A stretch of DNA of 64,000 bases, from contig ONZQ02000011.1 in assembly GCA_900312665.1 (NCBI GenBank), forward strand, positions 830,459-894,458, read 5' to 3'. The notes under the pieces were generated by a model. That model did not search any database. It saw nothing but the letters and a program-made list of their open reading frames with translations, and had not been told where the DNA came from. Of this stretch, positions 23,276 through 34,666 are shown piece after piece (positions within the stretch are counted from its first letter, which is position 1; each line of letters opens with the position of its first letter). Origin of the DNA: Cephalotrichum gorgonifer (Eukaryota > Ascomycota > Sordariomycetes > Microascales > Microascaceae). The position numbers were made by a program, and so were the translations under genes.

Positions 23276-24211
23276 CTAAACAACACCCTCCCAGACCCCC
23301 GCTGCATACATTTGCAGCTGTGGGGCATCAAACATAACATCTCTCTCTCCTTGGCCCGGTTATCGGAGGAAAAGACGGTCAAACTCCAGCCGCAAAGCCC
23401 CCCCGGTGGTGACAGTGTACGACATAGGATTGAGTCGATTCGGATCTGTACCGGCAATGTTGGGAGCTTGAGTAATGGTGATGACTTAGCTGCAACTTTG
23501 GTCAAATCTGGCGGCCGCTCCTCGAGTTGTCATGGCTCCCTGTCGCGCCGATGCTGGAACTTCGATCCATTCCTCGAGGGTGATCTCCCTCTGATCGTGG
23601 TTAAACTTGGCGAGGAGAACAATTTTGACCTGGTGATCCGATGCTCCAAACCATCATCTCATATCCCTTCTCAGCCCCTCCAAGATCTGTGAATGGCCGG
23701 CCTCGATGACAAGGGTTGGCCAATCTAGGCCGCCTGAACGTTGGGATCGTGGACCACCTGTCGAATCTCCCTCTCCAGCATCTCCAAGGGTTGTTCGAAG
23801 CGTGACACTGCCCATTGGTTTCCATTCATTCCTCAAGCTCATTCCAGCAGTTTGAAGCAAAACATCCAGTCCGATCCGAAGACGGAGTTGTTCGAGGATA
23901 GCTGTTGGGAGGATGATGATTAGTATCCCTGGTTGGACTGAATAACGTCGAAATCGAAAGGCTCGTCCACGCTTCTCTCTTTCTTCTTCGATTTCGGCAA
24001 ACTTTCGGACTGGGACACCTTCGACAGTTTAGTAAAAGACACATGCATACGTCTATGTATGTCGCTTACCTTGGACAGTCAGAATATCTCCAGTAGTGCG
24101 ATTGATCTCTTCAAAGAGAGTCTTTACGGTGGTGAACTGGATCCCCGTCGATGCAGCGTCTATCAATGGTGCCGAAGCTGATGCCGAGGCAGGGGATGCA
24201 TTACTAGACAT
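23276..24211 (-). pseudogene. Relic of a fungal PD-(D/E)XK-like hypothetical protein, three in-frame stops
   Basis: Exon 1 24070-24211 (ATG at 24211) and exon 2 23276-24018 join over a 51 nt intron (24019-24069) with GTAAGC donor, TTTTACTAAAC branch and AAG acceptor. The spliced frame is open as 294 codons with no frameshift but holds stops at 23654-23656 (TGA, in the conserved WW pair after DMR), 23486-23488 (TAA) and one TAA at about 23360-23362. The order of motifs matches a large Pezizomycotina hypothetical family: GEGDS, DWPTLVIEAGHS, LRRDMR-WF, DHQVKIVLLAKF, EEWIE, VITITQAPN, LRLEFDRLFLR, and APQLQMYAAGVW. The E/D and K positions resemble a PD-(D/E)XK nuclease fold; function is unknown. 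Both TAA codons could come from CAA by C-to-T change at CpA, as in RIP. Confidence 0.8.
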
Positions 24212-24591
24212 TGATTTGGCCAGCATCCGTGGGTGGTGCAGCCATGATACCTCCTAGCTGACGACGTCTGATAAGAGGCAAGGCCGTGATGGGGTAAAAG
24301 AAAAAAAGGGTTGCTACATGTACTAATCAGGAAGATATGTATACTTTAGTACCTACCCCTGCGTCTCGGATAACTAATGAGATGCTCTTGCCTCGGATAA
24401 TGGGGTGCTCTTGCCTCAGGTTATGGGCAGCTCTGGACGGAGTATGGCACCAGCCGTGACTTCTCCTTGACTAAAGAAACTCGAACGTTGTTCGAGAAAA
24501 ACAAACGAGTTCGCTGCCATGATCTAATAAATTTCCACCGATTCATAGTAGAGTTTATATGTACCATTTTCTATACCCTCTTCTTCTATCC
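24212..24591. other. Intergenic region between relic and muconate cyclase
   Basis: The 380 nt contain the repeated phrase CTCTTGCCTCGGATAA / CTCTTGCCTCAGGTTA at about 24387-24423, an imperfect short duplication. No gene seen. Confidence 0.5.
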
Positions 24592-25902
24592 TTAGTCGTA
24601 CCATATAGCATTCATGCCAAACCCGGGCTCCGGAATCCTCAACCTCGCCACCCTGGCCAGGAACTCGTCCTGCCACCTATAGATCTCGATCCAGCCCTCC
24701 TGGTCGTCCGTGATGGCCACCCACTCGTCGCTCCAGTCGCACGGTGCCACGGCGTTGCTGTGCCCGCCGCTCGTGGGCGTGGGGTTGAGGCAGATCTGCC
24801 TCTCGATGCTGCCCGTCGCGCCGAGCTTGAACGCCGCGACGTACCCCGTCAGGCCGAAGCTGTTTGAGCGGCTGCTCGCGAACATGTACTCCCCGCTGAA
24901 CGACAGCGCGCACACGTCGGCGCGGTACATGGTCCACCGGTCGGGGATCCCGGGGGGAATGAGCGGGAAGGACCGGTTGGTGTAGACGGGCATGTGGGTA
25001 GCCGGGTCGATGACGTACTCGCAGATGCGGTTGCCCTTCTCCATGAGGGCATAGAGGTAGTTGCCCGTGGGGTGCATGGCCACCCAGCGCGGGTGGTCCC
25101 TCGCGTCGGGGGCGTCGACGGAGCCGACGAGGACCACGGCGCCCGTCTCCGGGGCGGCGTCCGGGTCCTTGCGGTGGACCCAGAGCTTGTTGGCCGTCAG
25201 GTCGGCCGAGTAGAGGTAGGTCTCGGTGGGGTCGAAGACCATGCCGTGGATGCCCGAGTTGGGCTGGTACTCGTAGTTCTGGGAGTTCGTCTCCAGCGCG
25301 CCGGTGGGCGAGACGGTGAAGACGCTGCCGTGGCCCGCATGCTTGTAGAAGGGGTTGCAGTAGACGGCGTAGGGGGGCTGCTTCGCGGGGAGGAGGAAGA
25401 TTGCTCTCGTGTTGGTGTCTACCGAGCTCGCGAGGGCTAGTAAGGGGGGGAGGTGTTAGTGCTCTCGAGCTCATGGTTTTGGGGCGGGGGGGTTCTCGCG
25501 GCTTGCTCCGACGTACGGTCGTGGTTCATGGGATGGGATGCCTCGTGGACTATTTCGCCAGGCGACTTGACGGCGTAGCTGGACCACTTCTTCATGGCCG
25601 AGCCGTAGATGTTCTTTTTCGCATGCTACCGGGCGAGGCGCAATTAGTAAAACGAAATTACCACCCAAGAGCGCAACACGGAATGGGTTTTGTCCGCCGT
25701 GAGCTGGCACTGCGGCACAATCCCAGGCACCGAAGACACGATTCCTTCCACTTACATCGAAGGCCATCCACGATATCGGCTCGTCGACGGGGATCTCGGT
25801 CCGCTTCACCAGCTCGAGCGTGAGCTTCTCATCGTCGAAGGCGACGGTGAAGATGGCACCCGGAGGGGTCCAGGTGCCTACCATGAGGTGGTGGACGGGC
25901 AT
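24592..25902 (-). CDS. Carboxy-cis,cis-muconate cyclase (3-carboxymuconate lactonizing enzyme)
   Basis: Exons 25756-25902, 25517-25625 and 24592-25436 join in frame to 366 aa, the length of the Neurospora enzyme as I remember it. The fungal type is a seven-bladed beta-propeller that converts 3-carboxy-cis,cis-muconate to 3-carboxymuconolactone in the protocatechuate branch of the beta-ketoadipate pathway, in the cytosol. Supporting segments are MPVHHLMVGTWTPPGAIFTV at the N-terminus, SYAVKSPGEIVHEASHPMNHD, NSGIHGMVFDPTETYLYSAD, HPRWVAMHPTGNYLYALMEKG and a C-terminal VAITDDQEGWIEIYRWQDEF. The start agrees with the conserved N-terminus. It is divergent from the dioxygenase gene. Confidence 0.93.
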
Positions 25903-27843
25903 CTTGCGACGACTTGTAGGATGAAGATGTCTCTGCTGGGGAACTGCGAGGCGAGGCGAGTATGTTTTCCTGGATCGTATGAGTGATAGCCGGCCAAACA
26001 TGAGGCGAAAGAAAGCGTCAAGTAGAACCGGTTGTTTTCCAATCACAGAATCACGGAAATCGAGTGAAGCCTATCGCGATCGCAAGTCGGATTTACTCTT
26101 CCGTCCGTACTAGCTAAACCACTAACGAAACTTGCCCCTCACATGCCAAAGTGAATAAATTACTTGCTTGCCCTTCGGACGAGTACTGGCCGGATACGGA
26201 GTAGTTACGAGCAGTCCCTGGCGCAAATGTCGTCACCCCTCCCTGCCGCCCCTCCTTTTTTTTTTCTATCTCTCTCTCCATTGCTCCCAAATTCACAATT
26301 CCCAATTCCCGTCCTCCACATCCGCGTGCCCCTCATTTGCCGAGGACGCCAAATCCACCCGCCCCACCACTAGCCCCATGCTGCAGTCCATCATTTACTA
26401 GTGCGACCCCCAACCAAACCCGCTCTTGCAATTGGGGTTTTGGGGGGTGTGTGGGAAAATGGTTCACTGTTGGAGGAAAGTCGGCATGTGGGGATGGAGG
26501 GGCGGAACTTGGCAACTTCTCGTGTCTCGTGTCATTCGGTCGGCCGATGTATTATCCACACGGCTTCTGGGACCGGCTTCAACTAGCGTGAGTCAGCTCC
26601 ACGGACAGGACAGGAACAGGTGTGGCGACTTTTTTCTTCTCTTCCCATCTGGATTCTGCTTCGCGTCCCGAGGAAGGGCTCCGGGCACCACGGGGATCAT
26701 TAGCAAGCATGGCACGACGGCACCGGCGGTCGCCGACAGTTCCCCGGCCCACTAGGAGTTTCATCGGTTCGGGAGCGGGAGCGGGTAGGTATTACCTATA
26801 TGCTCATCCAGAGACAGAAAGAGCAAGCCACCGAGGCGCCACCCTTGACAGGCGCCCGCGGTTCCATGCGGGCGGATCTGGTACTGTGAGGCGAGAGACC
26901 CTCGATCTGGTGTCACACATTGGGACCGACCCAATTACGATAGACACCACGCAGGTTCCTTTTCACACGGGTAGCACGTCAGGCCAAGAGATTTTAGCAA
27001 GGCGAGATGGGAGTTTTAACGACGTCAGTCGTCTTGAATAGACATCCGTACATACAAATAAACCACATAATACAATATACCACATCCGAGTCTACGGTGC
27101 CTGCTAAGTCTTGTGCATAGACAAACAGCAGTCGTAACGTACGAGAAGCACTTCAGCGTTCCTTCCCTCATAGATTTTTCCGGGCCCGCTTACCATCTCT
27201 GAGACTCTGATTGATTAGCTCACCTGCCCCTCCAACACCAACGCCAACCCTATTGTCCCATCCCACCTTCCTCCGGGTACTCGTACCTCTCCCCTCGCAC
27301 CTACCGAACGCGAACCCGCGAGGCGTTGGTGTTGCGGGGTATGAGGCCACCCTCCCCACAATTTTCAGAATTTCACCCCACCCATCATACCCTCGCACGC
27401 CCCCCTTCGCCCCTCCAAGGGCCAAAGAACGGCCTCCGCATTTCCCGGCGCGCAACTCTGTCTCGTTTTTGGTGAGGGGCGCGGGCACAGGTACCGGCTC
27501 TTTGCCGCCGAGTCGGATGAAGGAATATGCGGCGCGAAGCTAAATCGAAAAGCACGCCAACGAAGAGGGGGGGAGAGAGGGGCGGCAGCTTCATATGGGG
27601 AAGAAGTGGTCTTTACTAGTCGTATATATTAGATTGCCATTCCCAGTTCCCCCTCACCCAGTCTCGTTCATCCTCGTTTATACCATTCACCTCCATCTCG
27701 CCTGCTCTACAAGTGCTCATCACTTCAAACAAGCTCTCCCTCTAACATCACAAGCATCTCGTGTGTGTGAATCTAGGTCTTACCTAACTACTCGCTCTAT
27801 CTCCCTCACTCATCTCATCCTTCCTCCCCCCCACTATATCAAA
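25903..27843. promoter_or_regulatory. Shared intergenic region of muconate cyclase and dioxygenase
   Basis: The 1.9 kb between two divergent starts should hold both promoters. TACGGAGTA occurs at 26195-26203. A TATATATTA element at 27624-27632 is about 220 nt before the dioxygenase ATG, followed by a CT-rich leader ending in ATATCAAA before ATG. Short open frames at 26622-27041 and 27168-27543 look like chance. Co-regulation of the pair is inference. Confidence 0.45.
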
Positions 27844-29036
27844 ATGTCTTCCACCGACGCGAACGGCGCGAACGGCAAGCCTGCTCAGCAGCGCTTCGAC
27901 CCCAACTTCACCCAGCACGTCATCGACATCATGGGCCCCGCCACCACGGAGCGCAACAGGAAGGTCTTCGGCTCGCTGATCAGGCACCTGCACGACTTCG
28001 CGCGTGAGGTCGAGCTTACCCCCGAGGAGTGGATGGCCGGTGTCCACTTCGCCATCGCCGTGGGCAAGATCTCCTCGCCCACCAGGAACGAGGCGCACAG
28101 GATTAGCGACATCCTCGGTCTCGAGTCGTAAGTTTTCGTTCTCACTCAATCTACCCAACGCCCGTATCCCTAGAAAAAAAAAAAAGCTGCCACCACCAGC
28201 ACCCCCCCCCCCCCCAAGCCCACATATACTATACCCACGAAATAATCCGAGAGTGTGTGACACGCGACTAACACGGGAAGCAGGCTAGTAGATGAGATCG
28301 CCAACAAGATCATCGCGGAAGGCGACGTCGACCCCACCTCCTCCTCCATCCTCGGTCCCTTCTGGTCCCCCAACGCGCCCTTCCGCGAGAACGGCGACAG
28401 CATCATCCAGAACCCCAACAAGGACGGCAAGGTCTGCCTCATGCACGGCACCATCACCGACCTCCTCACCGGCAAGCCCATCCCCGGCGCCGTCTTCGAC
28501 ATCTGGCAGGCGTCCGCCAACGGCAAGTACGACTTCCAGGACCCGGAGAACCAGACCCCCAACAACCTCCGTGGCAAGTTCCGCGCCGACGCCGAGGGCA
28601 AGTACTCTCTGTACTGCTACCACCCCACCGCCTACAGCCTGCCGACCGACGGCCCTAGCTACGAGCTCCTGAAGACCCTGGATAGGCACCCCATGAGGCC
28701 CGCGCACATCCACATTATGGTGAGTTTCCCGTCCCAATCCTAACACCCAGGGGGAGAAGGAGGAGAGAGAAACGGGGGGGCAGGGAAGGAGAAGAGAGAG
28801 AAGGAGAAGCAAAACGGCTAACATTGCAAAATCAGGTCACCCACCCCGACTACAAGGGCTGCACTACCCAGCTCTACCCCAAGGACGACCCCTGGCTCGA
28901 GACCGACACCGTCTTCGCCGTCAAGGACGACCTCATCCTCGACTTCCAGCCCCGCGAGGGCGACCCTAAGGCCACTCTCGACCTCGAGTACAACGTCATC
29001 CTCTCGCCCAAGGACTACAAGGGCAAGCAGTTCTAA
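27844..29036 (+). CDS. Intradiol ring-cleavage dioxygenase (catechol/hydroxyquinol 1,2-dioxygenase type)
   Basis: Exons 27844-28127, 28284-28719 and 28836-29036 give 306 aa, typical length. The N-terminal helical dimerisation domain (NRKVFGSLIRHLHDFAREVE; LTPEEWMAG) precedes the catalytic beta-sandwich. The four Fe(III) ligands are visible with correct spacing: Tyr177 (GKYDF), Tyr212 (TAYSLPTDGP), His236 and His238 (RPAHIHIMV). These enzymes open catechol or 1,2,4-trihydroxybenzene between the two hydroxyls to a muconate. The substrate cannot be chosen from the sequence; the neighbouring carboxymuconate cyclase suggests beta-ketoadipate pathway work, yet protocatechuate enzymes are usually a different branch. 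The first intron contains a poly-A/poly-C tract (28180-28220). Confidence 0.94.
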
Positions 29037-29884
29037 GTCTCGAGCATCTCGAGTCTTGGGTCTCTATCCGTCTTGTCTCCCACCCAAAAACAGAAAAAGA
29101 GGTTGGAGCAATGTGTGTATAAAGCAGCAGTGATGGGCGGTGGTAAGGGCGCGCGTATGTGGTATTCCCCGGGCTGGTCATTTCAACAATAGATTCATCT
29201 TTTTTGAGAGCTATAAGCGGGGGGCGGCAGAAATCGGATTCTCCCCTGGTTCTGAACTTTTTTCTTTTGTTTGTTGCATATCTTTTGTTTTTGGATCATC
29301 TCTCTCCATAGTTTAGCCATGAAGTATATGAATCGAGACGTTTACTCTCAAAGGGCAAGAATATTGTTACGAGTTTGGTGTGAGAGGGATGTATCATGTA
29401 CTCACAGGCCCGACTAACTCCACAGCTGCGGGAGAAAACCTCACCCAAGTAAGTTCATGTAAAACAGGTATGTCTACCCGAAAATCGGGCGGGATCCATT
29501 ATCCATTAACAAAAATCCTATCGCGCCCCCCGTTTTACAAAACGCCCATCCCGTGCACAGCATGCTATGCAGATGTAAAGATCCCACGAGGGTCCTCCAC
29601 CCCCGCCTCACCCCCCTCTCATACCCCTGCCCCTGCCCCTGCCCCTGCCCCTGCCCCTGCCCCGACTGCTCCTCCGCCGATATCTACCGCTCCCTTGCCC
29701 AATCAGTATGCAAACTCAATACCATCCCTCACATTTATCGTATAGACGTAGAGCCCGTCAGGGACATGAGAGAACCTGTACAAAATGCGAAACCACGCAA
29801 AACGCCGGTAGATGGCTTAGTTTTACACCCCAGCCTCCCTTTCCATGAACATCAACTCCATATCACCCCGTCCATCTCCCATCC
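29037..29884. other. Convergent 3' intergenic region (dioxygenase / CDC27)
   Basis: An 848 nt stretch between convergent stops. It includes the CCCCTG hexanucleotide repeat. No gene seen; the long frames here are low-complexity. Confidence 0.6.
29624..29659. repeat. Hexanucleotide repeat (CCCCTG)6
   Basis: Six perfect CCCCTG units in the convergent intergenic region. Its reading frames give Pro-Cys repeats that should not be mistaken for coding sequence. Confidence 0.95.
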
Positions 29885-32409
29885 CTAATGGGCCCCACCT
29901 AACATAGCCACCGCATCCCTAATCGTCTCATTCTATCATTCATCAGCAGCCGCCAGTCAAGCTGGTCATTCACAGAAAGGGAAAAGTCCCATTGACAGGA
30001 GTGGGGGGGAGGGGGGGAGAAGGACTCACGGATGGATCGAGACTCAATGCATTAGTATAGGCCTTGAGCGCCTCGCCCCGCTTACTCGGCCCGGACATGG
30101 CAAACGCCTGTCCCATCAGGAAGTGGACGCTCGGCTCGTCCGGCGCCATCTGCTGCACCAGGTGCAGGTCCCGCAGCGCCTCCGCCGGCTGCGCAAGACG
30201 CAGGAACAGCCGCGCCGTCTGCAACCTGATGAGACTCGCAAGGTTCTCCGACGGCTCAAGGTCGATCCCGCGCCGCAGGTAGTTCAGCGCGAGCCTGTGC
30301 TTCCCCATCTTCTCGAGCATCTGGAGCGGCAGTGTTAGCAGACTTTTCGGGGCAAGAGGTACATCCACCACCCCGCCATCGGTCAGAACTCACTCTAGCT
30401 ATATAGGTCAACAACGCCGCATTGTTCGGGTTGACCTTCTCCCCAGACCGGTAGTACTGCAATGCCCTGTCGCCCTGACCCAATCGCTCCTGCGCTCGCC
30501 CCAGGCCCACCCAGGCCGAATAATGCCGCGGGTCAACTTGGAGCGCCTTCCGGAACGCCGCCGTTGCCTCCGCGTACTCTTCCGCCTCGAAGTGCTCATG
30601 CCCGAGGAGCGAGTACGAGTACGCGAGCTGTGGCTGCAGCTGACCCGCTCTCCGGAAGCACTTTATCGCCTCCTGGTGGCACCGCTGCAGCGAGAACGAG
30701 TTACCCATCGCGCACCATGTCTGGGGCGCGAGGTGGTGGTCGTCGGTGAGTTCGTGTCCCAGAAACGCGAGTTCCACGTCGTCCTTGAGGTGCCAGAGTA
30801 CTGTCGAGTAAACCTCGAGGTCTTCCAACCACGAGGGCGCCAACCGTCGGAGGAGCTGGAATGTCGCCTTCGCCTCCTTGTAAGACATCATCTCGTACTG
30901 TGCCCTGGCTATTTTGGAGAGGACCCAAGGGGTCGCCTGCTGCTCGGCCGGGAGTGATGACAGTGCTTCGATGCAGACCTGAGGTTGGAATTGGCTTAGA
31001 TGGTAATACGCCGAGCCCAACTTGTGAAGGAGATTCATGAGTGCTTGTAGCTTCTCCTGATCTAGCTGGGCCGCCGCGGCCGCAACTGAAGCCAACTTCG
31101 TGGGGTGGCCTGACCTGCCGGCAGGGGTGGGAGAGGTCGGTGCTGCTGCCTTCGGGTCTCGACCGTTGGTTGTTACCGATGCTCTCGCGCCGGGATTCAG
31201 TCCGCGACCTATAGCCGACGTCTTTCGCTCCGTGGGGCGGACGGGGTTGCGCGGCTTTGACAGGCGCTTGAAGGCGTCTCTCGTCATGGTGGGATCCGCG
31301 CTTGAGCGGTCGGTGAGGCCGTTTGATGGTGTCGTCCGGTCTTGTAACCGCGCGCTTCTACGCTGTGGGGCAAGGGATAGTGCCGAGCTTGTTAATCGAC
31401 TCGCGAAGATATCATTCTCTTTTCGGCCCCCCCCGGGCCGTACGTCAACTGCATCTCCTGGCTGGACATCCAGCACAGAGCGCTGTCTCTTTTTGGAGAG
31501 TGCCGACACACCTACCATCCCTTGATAGCCCATGGTGGCATCCCCCGAGACAGTTCGTAGGTTCCGGGTCTCCGTCGTGTCGATGTTCTCATCTCCAATG
31601 GGAGCGTCGTTCCTGGATATGTAAAAGGGTTGAGGTGCAGCTTCCCTCAGGCCCACGTCATTGGGCGGCCCAGCCCGCAGTGAATTCCCCCTCAGGGAGT
31701 GTGCGGCGTTGACGTCTGACGGGGCAACCTTGGATAGCTTTTGATGGTCGGGTTTGCTACTTGAACTACTTTGGAGTTTAAACACATTGGAGACGCGGAG
31801 TTGCACACCTGGTTTTGTTTTGGTCAGCACAGCTTCGGTTGACGGAGTTGGTACTCTCTCCCGACTCACCACTGTCACAAAGGTCGGTGAAAGCGTCCCA
31901 CATGAACGGATTCGCCTCGAGCGCAAGCACATGGCAGTCCACTGCTGATTTCGCATCTCCGCTGGCCCTGTACAGCTTGCCCAGAAGACGATTTACAGCC
32001 GCAAAGTCGGGGATGAAGCGAGCAGAGGCACCTTGGTCATCTGTTGTCCCAGAGCCCGTATTAGCAAAGCGTTTATAGACGAAAACCTATAACGGCGGAG
32101 GATATCCGTACCACAACATAGTGGCTGGGCCTGCTGCAGGGCCGTTATCCCATCCACGTAGTTCTTCTGCCTCAGGCATGCCTGTGCAAACACGTAGGAA
32201 CACCCGAGATGCAATCCCCGAATGCCCTTCTCCCGACTGTGCTCCAGCGCGAGCGCAACACGCCCTAGCCGTAGGCAACAGAGAGACATTAAGTGCGTCC
32301 ATGACGAGTTCTCCGGTTCTAGGGCGTGCAGCCGCTCGGTGATGAAGAGGGCATTCTCGTAGAGGTCGCTATCGAGGAATTCGTATACAAGTCGCAATCT
32401 GGCGTCCAT
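29885..32409 (-). CDS. Anaphase-promoting complex subunit 3 (CDC27/BimA/Nuc2 type)
   Basis: Five exons: 32112-32409, 31870-32040, 30394-31808, 30030-30320 and a 48 nt last exon 29885-29932, giving 740 aa. The N-terminal TPR region (about residues 1-160) starts MDARLRLVYEFLDSDLYENA; a disordered Ser/Arg/Pro-rich linker (about 170-400) contains likely phosphorylation sites. A C-terminal TPR superhelix follows, with QTWCAMGNSFSLQRCHQEAI, YSLLGHEHFEAEEYAEA, YSAWVGLGRAQERLGQ and MLEKMGKHRLALNYLRRGID. In CDC27 this superhelix binds the C-terminal IR tails of APC10 and Cdc20/Cdh1, so the product is a scaffold and substrate-recruiting subunit of the mitotic ubiquitin ligase. The final exon encodes NETIRDAVAMLGGAH, confirmed by frame and by family-like ending. 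It converges with the dioxygenase gene. Confidence 0.95.
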
Positions 32410-33188
32410 TGTGGGGGGAGGGGGGCGAGAGTGTGTTCGGCAAGGCGTGGCGGTCGACCACGTCTTGCGGCGTCTGGTGGAGGGTTTGACTAGAGAGCCC
32501 CGGGGCTACCGTTGTGGTGCCTTTACGACAGGATTAGCTTCTTGTTGTGAATGTGAATAGCTGGGTACATGGTTGTAAATAAGCGCCCGACTTACCCACC
32601 CGCACATGCGAACAGATGCTTGCCTTCCCAAGAGCCACCAGTGTAGCTAGAGCCCGTCGGTATAGATAATTAGTCGACGCTCAGCAGAACCGGTGGAGGC
32701 ATTAATAGTGGCGGTAATAATGGAGGTGGTGTGAGTCGCGATTCCGGTGGTCAGGGTGGTGACAATAACAGTCCCACCATTCCCTTCAGCTACGCGTGGA
32801 TGATGCTGACGGCTGGAGCCGCTTGTTTGGACCCTTGCGTGTGGCTGGCGAGATCAAATTCTAGTCACGTGATATCACGACCAACTATTTCCACGCATGA
32901 GTAGGTGGGGATCACCGGGCCGACCAACAATACAAAGTTTACTCAGGTCTGGACTTTTACAACAGCCAAATCGTCGCATTTCCATCTTCAGGGATATTTA
33001 TCGATATTCCTACGAAAATATCTTTTTAATAATAGCCTATTACTCAAATCCCACTAGGATTCATATTGTTACTACAGTACGCTAATACATGACGGGTGAA
33101 CTTGTTTTGACGATTGCGGAGTATTATCCAATTACACAACTCGAGGTAACCAGAGAATGACATAAGAGTACAAGATGGAATGGTATCA
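32410..33188. promoter_or_regulatory. CDC27 upstream region / DUF2461 gene 3' region
   Basis: 779 nt with a GTCACGTGAT element at 32864-32873 and a strongly AT-rich tract at about 32970-33110. The CDC27 promoter should be in the part next to 32410. No gene seen. Confidence 0.45.
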
Positions 33189-34666
33189 TCATTTATCCTC
33201 GTCATCCTCGTCTTCTTCATCCCCACTTTCACCATCACGCTCCGCTTCGTCCTCATCGTCACCTGAGTCATCCTCATCGACGTTGGGATCAGGCCTTGCA
33301 ATGCTATTGAGGAATGATACCTGATCAACATTAGCGACGATACGTGGTGGCAGGCACGGAATATCGCAAGCACATACGAAAGGGACCATTGGTCTGAATA
33401 TCTCCGCGAGCTTCTCCTGCGACCCCGGGCCGAAGATGACGCTGTCCGGAATCTTCGTCCCGAGAACATAGTTCTTCAACTTTAGGAGCGCGATGTCTCG
33501 GTGATCTGCGGCATACCCCTGCAGATAGCCCCCAGCGTCAGCATCTTAGAAGCGCGGTTAAGCAGCGATTGCTTCATGTTCACCTACTTTGGGTCGAACC
33601 TTGAGCGCATTGTCCTTGTTCCTCTCGGCAAAAGCTTTGAGCGCGACCTCAGGTTTGGAGCTCTTGCTCGCAGAAGGTAAGAATTGTTTCTTCAAGCCCG
33701 GTTCATTGAGGATCCGTCGCCATCGGCGAGGCCGCTCGTCGATGCTCTCGCGCAGCTTCTGGACTACCTCGCTTTCAGGGTGGTATAGGCCACCACCAAC
33801 GAAGCAACCTCCGGGCTCTGCATGGACATAGTAACAGGCAAATGGCCCTTTCTTGCCGGTGCGCGACCTTAATAGTATTAGTCTACAATCTCGATATTGG
33901 TGTGCTCTGCAATACTTACCACGCAGCAGAAAAGTGAGGCTATGAAAGTCAGTCCGGATCAAAGTGAGCTCAGAGGGGGATGGCCAGAAGTCTCTGCTCA
34001 CCTTGTAGGGAGTTGAATCTTTGCTGAACCTAGTGTCCCGATATATACGGAAGACGACGTCCCTGGCCGGCAACTCCGGGATTGTAAAGTCAAGTCCTGA
34101 CAGAGTAGAGGTGAAAGACACGACGAAGGATTCCCAATCTTTGAAGGCCCTCCGGAACTCTCCATCATGGGCTAAGGCGCGTTAGCGTAAGAACCGGTGA
34201 TAATTTTGAGAAAACCCCTACTTTTCAGCCAGGACCTCTCATTATTCTGCTTGAGATCCTTCAGAAATAGCATCGTGTTCTTATGGACGTATTCGTCGGC
34301 ATATTTCATCCCCCCCTCGGGCCTTAAACCCGGGACTTTGACCACCGTCACTTTTGTGTCCATGTCGCTATCATCCGCGTCTTCCTCTTCGTTCTCTTCT
34401 TCGCCTTCGTCTCCACTGCCACCTGCCTCGTCCTGTTCGGAATCATCTTCCTCATACACGTCGGAGTCATTATCCTCCACCTCCACTCTACGGTTAGTAG
34501 TTGACGCTCTATCTCTTTTCGACTTCTCCGATCCCTTCCCGGAAAGAAGATCGTCTGAGTCCTCGTCGTCTTGGAAGTAGTTGCTTGTCTTGGCAGTGGA
34601 GGATATGCGACGGGACCGGCGGGGCTCATCCAGGACGGTAGAAGCAGCGCGCTTTCGTGGGGGCAT
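33189..34666 (-). CDS. DUF2461 (TIGR02453) family protein
   Basis: Five exons: 34222-34666, 34002-34171, a 20 nt micro-exon 33920-33939, 33588-33867 and 33189-33518, all frames joining to 414 aa. The first 120 residues are basic then highly acidic (MPPRKRAASTVLDEPRRSRR, then long Asp/Glu runs), suggesting a nuclear protein. The DUF2461 domain runs about 125-375: MLFLKDLKQNNERSWL, VVFRIYRDTRFSKDSTPYK, HFSAAWSRTGKKGPFACYY, and GGCFVGGGLYHPE. The micro-exon restores the PHFSAAW motif, which confirms it. The C-terminus is another acidic tail ending DEDDEDK. The biochemical role of the family is not known. Confidence 0.92.

Noticed and set aside
26622..27041. Plus-strand frame of 139 aa between muconate cyclase and dioxygenase
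   Set aside because: No family resemblance, Arg/Ser/Thr-rich composition, sits in a promoter region.
29553..29888. Frame over the CCCCTG repeat
   Set aside because: Its protein is Pro-Cys repeats caused by the repeat.
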